Of a stretch of 64,000 bases of DNA, positions 23,320 through 36,856 are shown in pieces (within the stretch, counting starts at the first letter, position 1; every line of letters begins with the position of its first letter). Source of the stretch: Cavia porcellus (Eukaryota > Chordata > Mammalia > Rodentia > Caviidae); NCBI RefSeq assembly GCF_034190915.1, contig NW_026947496.1, forward strand, positions 26,692,001 through 26,756,000, written 5' to 3'. A program made the translations under genes and the position numbers. The notes under the pieces were generated by a model, which made no database searches, was not told where the DNA came from, and saw only the letters and a program-made list of their open reading frames with translations.

Positions 23320-25840
23320 CAAGTTGAGGGGGAAAATGGGAAACATAGTAAGCAAACCATATATGAAATGCTAACATCTTCAAAAACTGACTCTGGTATT
23401 TTCCTAATGGAGATTACAGCTACTATCTTTACAAGTTGCTGTTCACCCTAAATGAAATCATTTATTTTGAAAACCTTTTAATTTGTTTCACTTTAAAAAT
23501 TTAACTCAAATATTGAAATTGCATAATCTTATTGAGCACTCTGGAATGTTTTGATACATGTATACATAGCACAATGTTTAAATCAGGGTAAGGACATCTA
23601 TTTTCTCAGACATCTGTCATTTCCTTGTGAAAACATCTCAAATACTTTCTTCTAGCTTTTGAAAAACACAAAGCACATTATCCTTATCTGTAGCAACTTT
23701 ACTGTGCACAAGAAAGCATTTTGAATAAGGCCTCCTTAAGAAATGGCTCATGACCCAGACCTTGAAAACAGAGACCTTGCAGTTGAGAAGTAGAAGATAT
23801 AGATACAGGAAAACTAATGAAACACATTTTCACCACAGGGCAAAAAATTATTAAACATAAATTATAAATGGTTACTAATATTTACAGTATGCTTTGTAGG
23901 TGACTGCTAAGCTTTGCAGGTGCCTGAAAAGGTTGTGACAAAGAGAGACCAGAGTCCAGCCAGAGAGCAACACAATTGAATTGAACCCAGAAGAAAGTAC
24001 TGTGGGGTCAGAGGGAAATGTAGCTCTTCTTGGCACAATCATTGAAAATTTTATTGGATAATAATACTAAGACTGATTTTAAATATGAGAAGAATTTCAC
24101 AGAGAAAAAGTATCAAAAGAAGTAACAGTAATAATGATTCACAAATTCTATTTCTGTGTTGTTTATATGCAAAATCAGAATAATAAAAGTCCAGAGCAAT
24201 AAAAGCAATGTTCCTTGCAGCAAGTTTCTGTCAAAAAAATGCAATTGCTTGGGGAATCCTAGTCTTACCAAGATGGCTCGGGAACTATGGTTGTCAGTCT
24301 TCTGCTGTCCTCCATAAAGTGGAAGAGACCAGATCGACTAGGATGAACCCCTGTATGAATTCACTAATGAACAGTTCTGTTACTAAGACAGTTTTTTTTT
24401 TCTTGAATTTCCCCAAAAGTCCATACAGGTATTCATGCTCACCAATGTATTTCATTTAAATTACAGTTAAGTGCAGTTAAAATGGTATTAATCTTGCCTG
24501 TTGAAATGATGCTACTGAAAGGTAAAAATATCACCATGACACACAAAGAAAGGAAATGATACATTGATACAAATAGCTCTTAGAATGGATGGAGTCTTTC
24601 TAATGAGTGATTACCTGGGGTACAACTATATTAATTGTGTTTTTCATATATCAAAAGGGGCAGGCAAGGATAAACTTGAAAAAAACCATCTTAGAAACCA
24701 CTAGAACACAGCCTTTCAGTTCCCCAGGCACTAGATCATGAACTTTATTTGAAAAAGAAAAACATATGTAAGGTATTTAAGGCTTTTAAGGTACAAATCA
24801 CTTCTTCAAAATTTGACTCCATAAATTATTTCCTGTTAACAGATCAAGCAATAATTTGCAGATGACAATTTTATAAGTGATCATTTTCAGAAGACTCTTA
24901 CAACTCTTTCCATGTGAAGAAGTAATTTCTTTATATTTCTGTTGATTTTTGTTATAAGTAAATAAATACATTTTGAGATGTACATTCTCTCTTTTCTCTC
25001 ACTATAACGAAAAGCAGCTATTTCTGTGCTATTCTTTATATGCAGTGGACATCTGAGGTTTTAGTAGGGATGAGAAAAAAAAAAGTGACAAAGTCTATAC
25101 TTTTATAGGAAATCCCCAGGGAGGAAATGCAGAAGTGCACATATATACCTATGAACACACGTAGAGATGGGCACATACACAATCAAGTAGGGGATGTGTT
25201 ACCTTTGTGGGCAGAATGAAGTGCAATTCCTCCCTTGCCCTCTTATGATGTTGGGATTCACATTCAGAACCTCTGAGACATGGGAAAGTCCTACCTGTCT
25301 GCACACAATAACTTTTCCACTTATTCCGGAGAAAGTGTTCTTCAGGTAGCTTTGACTTATGAACTGCTGTCCACAGAAATGTGACACTGCTGGGTCCACC
25401 CCAGGAACCTTTTGCCCTGAACCACTAGAGGGATGTAGAAGCCTTGAACACCACCTCCTTTCTAAGCACATATGGAATTTAGAGGAGCAAAACAATATCT
25501 CTGTTTTGATCTCATACTTTTACACACCTAAGAACAAATTGCTTCTCGTGAATCTATATTTTAAAAACCTCTCTCCTCTCATTTTCCTTTACTAGTTATT
25601 AATTTAACTGGAGATCTTACGGTGAATATTTCTAGAATATGACTTTTTTTACAGTGAATTTCCCTGTTGATCCTGTTTCTCAACAGCACATCATTTCCAG
25701 TGTCATTAGATTAAAAGGAAAAACCATAGAATTATAGTTCTGGGGTTATCTGGGGTGGGGCTCTCCAGGAGGAGGCTGCCATAGGATGAAGCTATACAGG
25801 GCTGCAAAGATGATCTCCAGGTACATACAGGTTGTGATCT
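23320..25840. other. noncoding stretch, nothing identified
   Basis: No gene or repeat was recognised. A moderately GC-richer block at about 25200-25470 has overlapping frames on both strands (25199-25495 minus and 25359-25595 plus) but no domain. It could be an unrecognised LTR. Confidence 0.45.
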
Positions 25841-25844
25841 GAAT

Positions 25845-26218
25845 GTCCATCTGTGTTATGTTTGGATCTGGAATGACCCAAAAGTTCCATGTTTCACAGT
25901 TTGGTCTCCAGCCCATGGCACTAGTGGAAAGTTGAAATCTTTGGAAGTTGGAAATTCGTGGAAGGGAATTAAGTCAGTGGGCTGGATGTGTCCTTGTGGG
26001 TCATGTTAGGAGGTTGTTTCTTTCCATGTCTGTCTCATGACCATCGTGAGGTAAACAGCCCCAGTCCATCATATGGTTCTGCCAAAGCAAGAGGACCAGT
26101 CAAAACAACAGAGGACAGTGAATTCACTGAAATGTCCAAAACTGTAAGTTAAAATAAGCTTTTCCAATTCTTAAATTGAATTATTGCAGGTATATTTTCT
26201 TAGCAATGGAAAGTTAAG
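25845..26218 (+). repeat. MST-like MaLR solo LTR, plus strand
   Basis: It starts 'tgtgttatgtttggatctgg' and includes 'acccaaaagttccatgtttc', 'gggctggatgtgtccttgtg' and 'ggttctgccaaagcaagagg'. It ends near 'ttttcttagcaatggaaagt'. Order and spacing are those of a MaLR LTR in the sense orientation. Confidence 0.75.
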
Positions 26219-26219
26219 A

Positions 26220-29200
26220 AATTCAATTTCCATGAATATGTATCTCACTCCCCATCATGATTTTGCAGTCTCTTTTTTTTTTTCAGCCCTTGATTTTAAA
26301 CAGAGTAAGATACTCTTCAGCACATTGTGGGCATTTTCTCCAGAGGTGTCAGTGTGTAAGACACAAGAGTATTCCGATTCTATACTCAATTTTGAACACA
26401 AAACTTTCAGCTAAAGATATTCGAAGAAAAATTATACCAGTCAGTTCTTCCCTGAGTCTCAAACATCTGTATTCAATGCAGCTAAATATCATAAAACTGG
26501 ACATCTCCCTCTAGGAGAACAAAAAATTAACAAACGATACCTGTTGAATGTAGGAGGATAAAAAGAGGCTGACTGTAAGCAGGACAGAAGAGTTTCCCAA
26601 GTTTTTCCTGTAATGAAGAGAAAGAGATAAAAGAAAATAAGAAGAAATAGATACATCTTACTAGTTGTAGGCATACTAATTGATCATAATTTTTTGTTAA
26701 ATAATATGTCAATGTGGAAAATTATTTAACTCTTATATGCCCCAAAATTTGCTCTCTCCTGTCTCATTCAACTTAATGTACATTAAGATGTTTAAAAGAT
26801 GATCATCTCTTCACTAGTGAAGTACCATTCATAAGTATTAGATACCAGGTATATTTTTATCATTTCAAAGTTCAGCTAAAGACTTAAAGCGAAACTTTGT
26901 ACTTTCAATTTTGTATCAAAAAAGTGGTGACACTAATTTTCTCTTTTTAATAAGCTACTTGTGCAATTCAGTTAGTGACTTTTTAAATTTGACCCCCACA
27001 TTACATTTAACATGAAGTTGGATAATTTTTAAAAGTATATAACCATTGTGGTAGAAGACAGGCAATGTGTGTATGCTTCATTACACATTTTGTAAGTAAA
27101 ATTTTTATTGACACGATAGTCTCAAGGCTGTAAGAGAGTATTGATCAAATTCTGTTAAGGTGTTATAAGACAAAATTTAAGGCTGGGTAAACAGAAATCA
27201 AATAAAAATTATGAATTTATGCTGATGTCTAAAGTTCCCAAGAATCCTAATAGTCACTATGCCCCTAAACACAGGTTTCCCTTTTGTCTTTTATTAGAGA
27301 GCAAGAGCAGTACATCCTCATTAATAATGCTCTAAAGGTAAAATGTTCATTGCAAACATTTGGAAAACACACAGAAGCATTAAAGAAAAAAACCAAGCTC
27401 ATTTGTTATCTGTCGTCCACCAGACAGCCAGTGGTACTTTTATCCATTCTTTATCTGCTTCCTGTGATTTCCTGTGCATTATTTGTATTGAATCATAAAA
27501 TCTGTGGAGATATGAGCTCTGAGTTATCATTCAAATTATTAGCAGAGTGTTTTTCATTCCATCAGAAATTAGATAACGCAAAGTAGAATCTCAAAGAGAG
27601 ATGAAGCCCAAGAAAGGTAAGAGTGTACTTTGTTAAGTAATGAAGTTTGCTTACATATGAGTGTCTGTGTCATTGCACATGTGTCTGTGAGTGTGTGTAC
27701 CTATGTGTGTGATATTTGGACAGAATTCCACATGCAAGGCATTTGTTATGTGAACCCTATATTCAATTTAGGTACAACATAAGAATTAACAAGAGCAGAT
27801 TTAGGCCATATTGATTGATCGATCATGTGTGCTGGAGGATAACAGTTTTACAAAGCATGCATTCCATTAATTATTCATTTCATTACAATGAAACCTTTTA
27901 TCTAAATTCACCATACTGTGACAAAGAATTTTTGGTATTACATCTATCTTCTCTTTCTTATCTTTTCAGTCCTTTTGCACATGAGTCACCATCTAGTCTT
28001 CCACCTGACCACGCCCCTCCCTCCAATGCTGGTCATTTTCTTATAACAAATTTTTAAAATGATGGGTTTTTCTTTCCGGCAAAAGCTCTAATTGCTTCTC
28101 CTAAAATCAAAACTGAGTGATGAATATCATTTTCCTAGTTGTAACCTTTCCTGTGATATCTATTTTGGTGACTAACTCCAACAATAACGTCACCATTGAA
28201 AATCTGAGTTCTACAAGTAAATTAAGTTACAATTGAATCTGTAGGATCCCTCGGGTTCATCTACTTATGGTTTAATTCTTGACTTTCTTTTCTCACACTT
28301 AGCTCTCTCAATTTTTAAAATTTCTGTCTCCCTTCTTTTTAGCTCTTTTAGCTCTTTCTTTATCCCCTTTTTCTTTCCATTGTTTACTCCCTAATGCAGC
28401 AAACTGACTTGAATTGACTTTGCGAACTGAACTGTGAGGAATACTCTCTCTCCATGCTCAGAATCCTTCTTCCATTACAACCTGAAGGCATGTGCTTACT
28501 TCATCACAGCTGCAGAGATGACTCTCACTTCAGGAATGAAAGTAACATTGCAGCAAAGTTTCTCTATCATAAACACAGTGCCCTTATGGAAACAGAACGG
28601 CAAATGAACTGAAAATTCCACAACCTTGTAAAGCCCTCAAGCTGCTAAGGTTTGAGGGTTGAGATTCTATGCAGGCTGCCAGGCAAAGCAATAAATGCCT
28701 TAAATGGTTTGGGGACCACCAGTCCCCGCTTTGTAAAGTATTCATAAAGTGGAATTATGATGGCCTGCTCCCTTAATATGATGTTCAGTTGCCTCAAGCT
28801 CTCGCTGCATTCACTTTGACCTCTTCTGCTACCTTTGGCATTGATCTATTCTTAAGATTGTAAATGTAGGCTTCGTGTTGAACCTGCGATTGAAGTTGGA
28901 AATACAGATCACATAATGTCTCTGCCTGTCTATTGATGGGCTGGTATTGCAGTCCTTTGTACTAATCAAGGTGGCCAGTGAAGAGTCCACTTGGAAAACA
29001 AGTTGTGATGTGATGGAACCATTGCAGAAGGATGAGGGAAAAGGAGGAAGAAAAGGAATGACTGTGACACTGAATTGTACAAGGAAATCCCAGGGAGATG
29101 CTAAAAGTGGCCAAGAGCATTTTGTTTTCGATATTGGTTCATTCAATACATTCTTCCCAGAATGACAAAGCCATTCTTTTCCTCTCCTCCTTGTGTGACT

Positions 29201-29930
29201 GGCTGGGGTGTCTCCCTGTATTTGATCTCTGTTATTCTTTACAGGTTATCTGCTTTACTACCAGCTGGCTTTTTCTTCTATGCCTTAAACACAATTTCAT
29301 CTGCAGTATTTTTATTTCTCTGGGCTTTATAGAAATTTTCTATATTCGCCTGTGCCTCTTCATCATGATTAGCAGGTTGCAAAGGTAATGAATTTCTGCT
29401 TTTTGTTTCCTCTTGCTTTCTCTCACTTTCATCATTGATTTTTCTTTTCTGTCTCTCTTTTTTTCAAATATTACCCCAGTTATTCAGGATAAAGAGAAAA
29501 TTGCCTAATTAAAAATGCAATGGCAATAGGAAAATACAAATTGTACCTTCCTTGTACCAAAAGGAGGAGAGGAGGGAGGAAGGCGATGCTACGGGTCTGA
29601 TAAGTGTGTACTCTGTCTCTCAGGCAGAGGGGCTCCTTTCTTAAACTAATTTATACTTAGAAACAAAAGAATTTTCAAGAGAGAGGGCTGAATGATGCTC
29701 CAATTTGCATTTTTGTTCACATAATTTCATGTTCAACTGATTAGAGAAAGATTCTCTTTTTTCTTGTTACAAATAGAAGCACCTGTTTAAAAATACTTGA
29801 ATCAAATTTTTATTCACAATTACTATTTGTCTCAAACTTGTCCCTAATAGACAAAGAAATAAATGCAGAAAGCTCTTTTTAAAAACTCTGTACCAAAGCA
29901 CGGCAAGAGGAGAGCACAGTAAGAAAGTAT
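26220..29930. other. noncoding stretch, nothing confidently identified
   Basis: AT-rich, with a TG-rich patch near 27655-27715. The 100-codon plus frame at 27284-27586 and the overlapping frames at 28829-29388 show no recognisable domain. The frame near 27.3 kb may be part of an ancient repeat, because 'gcaaacatttggaaaacaca' recalls a common old mammalian repeat phrase. Confidence 0.45.
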
Positions 29931-29939
29931 TGTTTCAAG

Positions 29940-30085
29940 AACACAGAAAGCCAGGTTCTCATAAAAGCTCTGTCTTTAACTCTGCACTATTAAGTAAATC
30001 ATTTAAGCTTCTTTGTTTCCACTACCTTTCTTTTAAAATTGGAAGTTTGCATTAGATCACCTACAATTTCTTTTCCAGTTTAAAA
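29940..30085 (+). repeat. MIR-family SINE, plus strand
   Basis: 'aagctctgtctttaactctg', 'ttaagtaaatcatttaagct' and 'gcattagatcacctacaatt' match the MIR core and its 3' end in order. Confidence 0.65.
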
Positions 30086-30581
30086 AAATGTTTTGTGTTC
30101 AGTCTTTCACCTTCATGATTTGGAGACGATGAGCTGAAGCACAGAAAGTACAACGTTGTATCAAAATCCCTGTCACTCGGATGATCGAAGGAGGTCACTG
30201 AAGCTCAATCTCGGGTCTTCTCCAGAGGTATCTTAGATACCGCCTTTGCACTGAAGGAATTGGAATGCAGGTATTCTGATTTTCACAAAAAGTCTAACAG
30301 AGTTGCTATTGCTTGTCTTGAACCATTTCAAATGCTTTGATCCAACAACCTGGTTTCAAACTCACTTATTTTGGATCCCTCTAGCTGGCATCTGCTATGG
30401 TTGATCAAAGTGTAGAGCATTCATTGATGCTTTTGAAATGTCCACACCTAGCATAAGATCTAATCACAAGTTCTTGTTGTTGATTTGTGCTACATTGTGC
30501 TTTAAGAAATTGTTTGGGAAGTAGGAGATGAAAGGAAAATTCTGTTCATTGTGACTCTTTAAATTAAAATGCATTTAAAAA

Positions 30582-30737
30582 ATAATCCAGCAGTCTGAGA
30601 GGCTGAGGTAGGAAGATTCCAAGTTTGGAACCAGCTTGGATAACTTAGATTCTGCTTCAAGAAAAAAAAAAATTAGGGCTAGAGAAAATGTTCAGTACAA
30701 AGTCCTTGGATTTAATTCTCAGTACTGGAAAAAAAAT
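30582..30737 (+). mobile_element. composite B1-dID SINE, 5'-truncated
   Basis: A B1 part (gtctgagaggctgaggtagg, then aaccagcttggataacttag) ends in an A-run. An ID-like part (gggctagagaaaatgttcag, ccttggatttaattctcagt) and a second A-run follow. A short repeat, CATTTAA, flanks it (about 30572 and 30740) and may be the target duplication. Confidence 0.72.
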
Positions 30738-30903
30738 TCATTTAAGTAGTGGTTCTTCATTTAGTGAAACCATATGCCCTGTAAAGCAAGAAAACAAATT
30801 CTTATATTGTCTGTCTTGACTTATAAATTCAGTGTCAAACAGCCCAAATTCATCACAAGCAAACAATATATGTTATGTTATGAGAAAGGCAAATCATGCT
30901 GAT

Positions 30904-31740
30904 TTTTTAAAATTTTATTTTAAAGAGGCTAAACTTAAACAGAAAAAAGCAGATTAGAAGAAAACACTGTAAGTGAAACAAATTTCAAAACAAGACAACA
31001 GGACATCATCACTGTCTATCAGATTGTCTCTTGTTTTCTTCTAAATAGTTGTCCATATCTTCAGACAGTGAATTCATACAAAACAAAATAGTATTAAACA
31101 TATCAAAACAGAATGATGAAGGCATTTTAGGCCTTCAAAACCAGACAATAACGAAAGCAACAATGGCTGCCATAATGTTGGTCATTCTCTTCAAAATAGC
31201 TGTGCATATCTTCATGTATGTTGAAATTAAACAATACAAAACAGACTAAAATCACTCTGAACAAAGAATAATAGTATTGCTGGATTTCACAGCATGATGC
31301 TACAGATCAGTACTGGGTACTGTGGTGTCTCTTTCTCTTCAAAGTAACTGTTCATTTCATAATGCATTATATAATCAATTCTCATAAACTGTTTAGGAGA
31401 ATCTGTATGCATGTATGAGTCTCTACATGTATACCTATCCTTTCTGTATTAGAGGGAAAAACAAAACAAAACAAATTCCTAGAAAAGTATGAAACAAAAA
31501 GACAAAAATAGCAATAGCAAAGAGCCCAAAACACTGACAATATAGGTCTTCAAACAATTTGGTCAGAATATAATTAGGGTTGTTACTTTACAAACTGATC
31601 AAGAATTCCTCAGATCACCATACAATAATACACACAATTGTTCTGATCCTATGAATGTTAACTATTTGGTTCCAAGAACTTACAGAATTTGTAGTACAAT
31701 CATCTTAGCTAAGTGTGTTTATACAATTTTAGGTATTTTT
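30904..31740 (-). repeat. 3' UTR of the antisense L1, same family as the nested element
   Basis: This is the reverse-strand counterpart of the 3' UTR at 36.24-36.85 kb. It carries the same repeated motif (reverse complement 'ttctcttcaaagtaactgtt' near 31330, 'tctcttcaaaatagctgtgc' near 31186, 'tttcttctaaatagttgtcc' near 31034). The 66-codon frame at 31049-31249 is accidental. Confidence 0.8.
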
Positions 31741-33335
31741 TCTATTCCCCTCCTTTTTCTTTTTCCTCATTTTCCCTGAGATATTTTTCCCCTTTAAGCA
31801 GATTCTTATCAATTCACTCTATTTATTGAGTTTTTTTGTATCTTATGTACTTACACCATTTCTTACACTAGGGAGACCATACAGTGTTTACACATGTGAT
31901 TTTGATTTATTTCACTTATGTCTTGAGCTGCATCCTTTTACTTATAAATATCTCAATGTGATCATTCTTTATAGCTGAGTAGTACTCCGTTGTATAAAAA
32001 AGCACATCTTTTTTTATCCATTTCTTAGTTTATTGGCATTTAGATTGTTTCCAAGATCTGGCTATTGTAAACTGTGCTGCTATAAACGTAAGTGCACATA
32101 TATCACTGTGGTAAGATGTTTTCAGTTCTTCTGGGAATATGCCCAGAAGTGGAATAACTGAGTTAAATGAGACTTCCGATCCCAGCTTTTTGAGGAACCT
32201 CCAGACTGACCTCCACAGTGGTTGCACCAGTCTGCACTTCCACATGTAGTGCAGAAGAGTTTCCTTTTCTCTGGAACTTCTCTAGTATTTGTTGTTGATG
32301 GTTTTCTTGATCCTGGCCATTCTTTCAGGAGTGAGATGGAATCTCACTGTGCTTTTAATTTGCATTTCTCTAATGACCAATGACACTCAACATTTTTTCA
32401 TGTATTTATTTGCCATTTGCATTTCTTCATCTGAGAACTGTGCATTCATCTCAGATGCCCATGTTTGGAATGAGTCTTTGAATTTTGGGGATCTGATTTT
32501 TTAAAACTTCTTTCAATGTTCTAGACACAAGTGCTTTGTCTGAGGGACAGTTCACTAAGATTTTTTACCAATTTGTGACTTTTTTTTTTACTATGGTGGA
32601 GATTTCTTCCAACCTGCAAAAACTCTGTAATAGGACGTGATCCTAGTTATTGATTCTGTGAAGTATTTCACATGTGGTTTGATTCTTGTTCATGAATTCT
32701 CTACCTACTCCTATGTCTTCAAGATTTCTACCTACTTTGTCTTCCAACAGATTTAGTGTTCTGTTTTAATATTTAGAAATTTGATCCATTTAGACTTTAG
32801 TATAGTACATGGTGATAGTCATGGGTCTAGTTTTAGTTTTAAGCTCATGGAGAGCCAATTTTTCCAGCACCATTTATTAAAGAGACTATCTTTCTTTCAG
32901 TTGATGCATTTGGCCCCTTTATCAAAGATAAGGTGGTTGAATGTGTTTATACTTGTAGTTATATCTTCTATTCTATTCCATTGATCTTCAAGTCTGTTTT
33001 TATTCCAGTACCATGCTGATTTTATTACAGTAGCTCTGCAGTATAACTTCCAGCCAGGGATTGTGATGCTTCCTGCCTTGATTTTGTTGCTTAGAATTGC
33101 CTTTGCTATTCTAGATCTCTTCTGATTCCAGATGAATTTTAGGAATGATTTCTGTGGGTCTGTGAGGTATGCTAGTAGTATTTTGATTTGGATTATATTA
33201 AATCTGTATAACAATTTTTGGGGAATGGCCATTTTCATAATGTTTGTTCTTTCTATCCATGAACAAGGGATGTCTTTCCATTTTCTGAGGTCCACTTCAA
33301 ATTCTTTTTTAGGTATTATAATTTTCCCTGAATAG

Positions 33336-34107
33336 GGTGTTGTGAAGGTGGCAGCTTGATAGGTAGCCGGGTAGACAGCCTCTCTGAGAAAAAAACTCAG
33401 ACGCTAGATTTAACAACCTGGAGAAGACTAGACAAAAGGAGAGGGTTTCTCATGACCCAGAAAGAAACTGAAGAAAAAGAAAAAGAAACAAAGGAAGGAA
33501 AAATGTGGATGAAAGGCCGGAACTAGATGCACTCACTGGGACTGGTCCCGTGCTGTGGTGGGCATGCCATGGAGTCAAAGGTTTCATGGTTGCACTGAAG
33601 CCACAGCCTCCAAAATTGGGAGTTGGTGAGTCTGGGGCCCTTGGCAGGAGGACTCAACACAGCGTAGAGTGGAGAACTGCATTAATTCGTAGTGAGTGCT
33701 GGAAATTGGGTGCCATGACAGGTGGGGCCAGCTGGAGGACATATTGGAGTTGGGCAAGATAGGTTTGAGCCCAGAGCCATGGAGGCATCAGTCAGCCACC
33801 CCTGGTCCAAAGAGGACTGGTGAGACCTGCTTGGGCTGAGTCACGCCCTTTGTCAGGACCCAAGAGCCAGGGACAAAACTGTCCCGATCCTGTGACATTC
33901 ACAAAGCACAGACTAATGTGCGGAAGGCACTCGCCAGTTGACTGGCTCAGAGAAGAGGGGCCAGCCCACAGTCCCTGCATGCACCTCAAATAACAATAAA
34001 CTGGAGAAGGCAACAAGCCCCCATCCAGCACACTTTAGAAAAACCATAAGCAATATGGAGAGGGCCTGAAACCTCTATCATACACTTGTCTGAAAGAAAC
34101 CAGAAAT
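33336..34107 (+). promoter_or_regulatory. 5' UTR / probable internal promoter region of the HAL1-like element
   Basis: This is about 770 bp between the upstream target duplication and the ORF1 start. It is visibly richer in G and C than the surrounding DNA, as L1 promoters usually are. No TATA box is needed in this class. Activity is inferred, not seen. Confidence 0.5.
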
Positions 34108-35120
34108 ATGACAAGAGAAAGAAATAAGAAAAAGCCACCAGATGCTAACCTTGGGAAAATAAGTCCAGGAGAGGTAAATACAGAAGAGATCAAGTGCAGA
34201 AATCATGCAATATTGGCCACAACATCAGTGGATATAAAGTAACACCTTTGTGACCTCATAGACAAACTCAAAACTGAAATTCTAATCCAAGTGAGGCAAG
34301 ATATAAAAAGATTAATAAAAGAAATGCTAAGGCCCTCTCAAGGAGACACAGATGGAAGAATGGAGGAACCCAGAAAAAGAAAAGAAACCTTTGATGAAGA
34401 ATACAAACAAAGTGTAGAATACATGAAACAGATCCAAAGAGATTACCAGGAAATTAAAAACTTCATTGAAAGCTAGCAAAATGCCTTGATAGAAAATAAA
34501 GTTAACCTTTCAAAATTTGAAGATAGATTTGCAATGTGTGATCATAAAAGAAAAGACCTCTTAACAATAACAAGGAACCAGGAAATAACAATACAAAGGC
34601 TAGAAGACAGCAAGAGGATCTATAAATTAAGAATAAAAAACATGAGCAAAGAAGCAGGAATAAGCACAAATGAATTACAAAGGCTATTCACAGAAATAAT
34701 TAAGGAGAACTTCCCAAGCATAGGAAAAGAAATGACATCCAGATAAATGAAGCATACAGAACTCCAACCAACTACAACCAAAGCAGATCTACACCCAGAC
34801 ATATGATAATCAAGATCCCAGAAATTCACCACAAGAACAGAATATTAAAACCAGTGAGAGAAAAGAAGCAGATTACCTATAAAAGAAAATCCATCAAAAT
34901 AACGACAGACTTCTCAACACAAACAATCAAAGAAGAGCCTGGAGTGGAGTAGTCCAACCCCTGAAAGAAAATAACCTCCAACCAAGATTGATGTACCATG
35001 AAAAACACCCTCTCAAAATTAATGGACAAACAATATGTTTCTCAAAGACAAGGAGAAACTGTGGGAGTTCCTGGCCACCAATCCAACCTACAAAAAATAC
35101 TGAAGTACATTCTTTAGAGA
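34108..35120 (+). pseudogene. ORF1 of the HAL1-like element, decayed
   Basis: It begins MTRERNKKKPPDANLGK at 34108. Pieces at 34291-34476 and 34486-34746 hold the coiled-coil (YKQSVEYMKQIQRDYQEIKN) and the start of the RNA-recognition part. The frame then gives AHRTPTNYNQSRSTPRHMII and TYKRKSIKITTDFSTQTIKE, typical L1 ORF1 blocks. The C-terminal domain lies near 34970-35116 (NNLQPRLMYHEKHPLKINGQ; then HQSNLQKILKYIL in another frame). Several in-frame stops and at least one frameshift make it nonfunctional. Confidence 0.82.
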
Positions 35121-35559
35121 GATAGAAAACAAATAGCAGGATTCCAGCAACAGTGGTAGAGAAGCCTCAACGAACAGGGCAGACAGTGGAATGAAGGAGA
35201 AAAGTGGACAAATAGAAAGCAGAAAAATAGAATAGCAGAGATGAGACAGAGAATGTGGGCTATAATCTCTAATATAGATAGTCTTGATACACTAACAAAA
35301 AGAAACGGGCAGAGTAGATCAGGAGATATGATCCATTGAGATGCTCTGAATTGTAAATATACTCAAACTGAAAGAGGGTTAATAAACTGAAAGTCAAAGA
35401 TGAAAAAATGATAATCTATGTGGCAAGGAACCAGAGAGAAATAGGGACAACTTGTCCAGCAGCTGCAGATAGGTTGGAAAGTCATGACACTTTGGTGCAG
35501 TGGAGAACTACTCAGCTGTATGGAAGGAAAACCTTGAGGTATGGTAAGTAAAGGAATAC

Positions 35560-36856
35560 AGCTCAAGATCAAGCTCAGGGGTAAAAAGGTTCAGCAAGCA
35601 CCACTTAGACAGATAACGGGTTACCCCTCAACTCTAAAAACTAAAGGATTTAGTGGGACCCAAAATATACAAAGCACCCTGATAAAGGGAAAAGGGAGAC
35701 ATTGTCTAAAAAAGAAAGGCAGAGGACATTGTTAATTTATCAAGATTTAAAAGCCACATTAGTCTTATTGCTCTGTTTAGTTTGATTTTATTTTGTTCCA
35801 GTCTGTCTACTCATACTAGATTTGAGGTCACAGACAGCTATCCCCAAAATAGAAGGATATACTATGTTAAATATCCTTAATTCCCTATTAACTTAAACTA
35901 AAGCCCTGTATTACTTACATTGTCTTACTATGACTGATCTTATTTGAATCTGGTTTGTTAGACTGCTGTTTTATCTTGACTGATTTTGTTCGAATTTGGC
36001 ATGCTTGATAGTATCAAGTCTAAGTAGAGGCAACTACTCTGAAGATGACAAGATGTACTAAGATTCCCATTTCAATTTGATTATTAACTGCTTTTGAAGT
36101 CATAGAATATCTCCAATTTTATTAACATTGATTTATAATGCTACATTTAATAATATTGTGTCTGATGATGTAGACAATTCTATTGAAAATAACAAGAGAC
36201 AGCATTAGTAACTACTGTAGATTTACTGTACCTACTGTGGTTCTATATGTGTTTTTAATTTCATGTTTTTCTAAGAATTTGTTTTGCTGTCTTGTTTTGA
36301 TCTGCTTTTCCCTATAGCACAGAAAGGATAGGTATACATATAGAGATTCACACATGTGGAGAATTTCTAGACAGTTTACGGGAATGAATTATATAATGCA
36401 CAATGTAATGAGCAGATACTCTGAAGAAGAAGAGACATTAAGATACTCAGTGCTAATTATGTAGCATTTTGATATAAAATCTAGCAATACTATTATTCAC
36501 TGTTCAGAGTGATATTAGTCTAGTCTCATGTTTAATTTCATTATATGTAAAGATATAGACAACTACTTTGAAGAGAATGAGAGACATTATGGCAGCCATT
36601 GTTGACTTCCCTAATGTCTGGTCTTGAAGACCTAAAAAGCCTTCATCATCCTATTCTGATTAGTTTTGTACTATAATGTTCAGTGTGTATTCACTGCGTG
36701 TGAATATGTGGACAACTATTTGGAACAAATCAAGAGACAATAGGATAGACAGTAAAGATCTCCAGTGGTCTTGCTTTGAAATCTGTGTTTCTTAATATTG
36801 TTTCCTTGTGATCTGTTTTGTTCTGTTTAATTTTATTCTCTTTAAAATAAAAAAAA
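35560..36856 (+). repeat. 3' UTR of the HAL1-like element, with degenerate internal repeats
   Basis: No coding capacity. From about 36240 it matches the reverse complement of 30.91-31.73 kb ('cacagaaaggataggtatac'). It contains at least four or five copies of a motif like GACAACTACTTTGAAGAGAA followed by gagagaca (about 36027, 36171, 36410, 36556 and 36710). It ends in ctctttaaaataaaaaaaa before the target duplication. Confidence 0.78.

Larger units (their letters stand above)
33336..36856 (+). mobile_element. HAL1-like retrotransposon (L1 lacking ORF2), nested in the antisense L1
   Basis: The order is GC-richer 5' UTR (33336-34107), ORF1 (34108 to about 35120), a vestige of ORF2 (about 35260-35560), a long 3' UTR (about 35560-36845) and a short A-rich end. 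Perfect 11-bp copies of TCCCTGAATAG flank it (33325-33335 and 36857-36867), and the host L1 ORF2 reads across if one copy and the element are removed. The ORF2 vestige consists of an endonuclease-like start region joined to the last codons of ORF2 ('gagaactactcagctgtatg'), so the catalytic parts are gone. Half-L1 (HAL1) elements with only ORF1 are known in mammals and must use reverse transcriptase from other L1s. Its 3' UTR is shared with the host L1 at 30.9-31.7 kb, so both belong to related lineages. Confidence 0.85.

Noticed and set aside
32897..33295. 132-codon minus frame as a host gene
   Set aside because: It is the C-terminal part of L1 ORF2, cut off by the nested insertion.
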